Origin: Gammaproteobacteria bacterium
GTDB lineage: Bacteria; Pseudomonadota; Gammaproteobacteria; Eutrophobiales; Eutrophobiaceae
Reading direction: 5' to 3'
Assembly: GCA_018676275.1 (NCBI GenBank)
Contig: JABHFC010000304.1
Span: 1 to 15,358, forward strand
Length of the DNA: 15,358 nucleotides
Below the pieces are notes generated by a model that ran no database searches, had not been told where the DNA came from, and saw nothing but the letters and a program-made list of their open reading frames with translations. The stretch's first letter is position 1. Each line of letters opens with the position of its first letter. The position numbers were made by a program, and so were the translations under genes. Positions 14,948 through 15,358 of the stretch are shown piece after piece.

Positions 14948-15358
14948 GTGACTCATACCATTGACGTCCAGCTAGCTGTTGATAAGGCACAGGTACCAGA
15001 TACAGAGCAAATAACTCTTTGGGCCATTGCGGCACTGGATGGTGTTGATACTGACAGCGAATTATCGGTTCGGGTCGTCGATGAAGAAGAAGGTGCTCAA
15101 TTAAATGAGAAATGGCGGAAAAAGAGTGATCCGACCAATGTTCTGTCGTTTCCGGCTGAAGTAGGCGAGGAGATTCAGCCGAAACCACTCGGCGACATTG
15201 TTATTTGTGCCCCAGTGGTCGCCAGAGAAGCCAGGGAACAAGGCAAAGCACCTGAGGCTCATTGGGCGCATATGGTTATTCATGGCACTTTGCATTTATT
15301 AGGCTATGATCATATAGATAATAAGGAAGCTGAAAGGATGGAATCACTGGAAATTGAA
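14948..15358 (+). CDS. ybeY: Endoribonuclease / rRNA maturation factor YbeY, C-terminus cut by window end
   Basis: YbeY is a zinc-dependent single-strand endoribonuclease needed for 16S rRNA 3'-end maturation and ribosome quality control. The frame is open from a GTG at 14948-14950 to the last base of the window, giving 137 residues, so roughly 15-20 are missing. The zinc motif HGTLHLLGYDH is at residues 112-122 (ligands His112, His116, His122). The upstream family blocks are also present: LSVRVVDEEEGAQLNEKWR, SDPTNVLSFP and LGDIVICAPVV. The GTG start is 3 bases after the ybeZ stop and fits the family's N-terminal length. Its place after miaB and ybeZ is the conserved order; ybeX (CorC-like) and lnt would be expected next, outside the window. 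Confidence 0.96.
   Translation, partial: MTHTIDVQLAVDKAQVPDTEQITLWAIAALDGVDTDSELSVRVVDEEEGAQLNEKWRKKSDPTNVLSFPAEVGEEIQPKPLGDIVICAPVVAREAREQGKAPEAHWAHMVIHGTLHLLGYDHIDNKEAERMESLEIE

Noticed and set aside
1..15358. Mobile elements, CRISPR arrays, tRNA or rRNA genes, toxin-antitoxin or phage genes
   Set aside because: I found no transposase or integrase motifs, regularly spaced repeats, tRNA-like cloverleaf or rRNA segments on either strand; gene order at the right end is conserved chromosomal.

Overview
The window looks like chromosomal DNA of a free-living gammaproteobacterium with moderate to low GC. The best evidence is the right end, where miaB, ybeZ (PhoH-like) and ybeY run head to tail with 3-nt gaps, the conserved gammaproteobacterial order. 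A tungstate-type ABC operon and an MscS-type channel fit the same kind of organism. I see no rRNA, tRNA, CRISPR array, transposase or integrase.

Layout. (1) Positions 1-5438 are the edge of a surface-polysaccharide locus. It holds a glutamine-dependent asparagine synthase/amidotransferase cut by the window start, a CDP-glycerol glycerophosphotransferase-like GT-B enzyme, a converging Wzx/MOP-type flippase, and a diverging PAPS-dependent sulfotransferase. Together they suggest a glycan that is assembled, flipped across the inner membrane and possibly decorated with sulfate and/or polyol phosphate. (2) Positions 5495-6641 hold a small NTF2/SnoaL-like protein and a six-helix membrane protein that ends in a coiled coil with no output domain. 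(3) Positions 6662-8495, minus strand, form a tight operon: HD-domain phosphohydrolase, FmdB-like small protein with incomplete zinc ligands, MscS-family channel. (4) Positions 8644-10328, minus strand, hold the permease and ATPase of a tungstate-type importer with overlapping ends. No binding-protein gene is beside them. (5) Positions 10448-12389 hold two genes I cannot name: a small helical coiled-coil protein divergent from the transporter, and a converging 490-residue lipoprotein with an HxCxCxH motif. (6) Positions 12581-15358 are miaB, ybeZ and a ybeY truncated by the window end, the tRNA-modification/ribosome-maturation operon.

All genes look intact except the two cut by the window edges. 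No intergenic stretch exceeds 300 bases; the longest is 262 bases (4376-4637), between the divergent flippase and sulfotransferase. Candidate promoters, hairpins and inverted repeats are listed separately with modest confidence, because they come from reading the sequence by eye. I did not find a clearly new multi-gene system. The best candidates for something undescribed are the HD/FmdB-like/MscS operon, the HxCxCxH lipoprotein, and the coiled-coil gene divergent from the tungstate transporter with an inverted repeat over its promoter.
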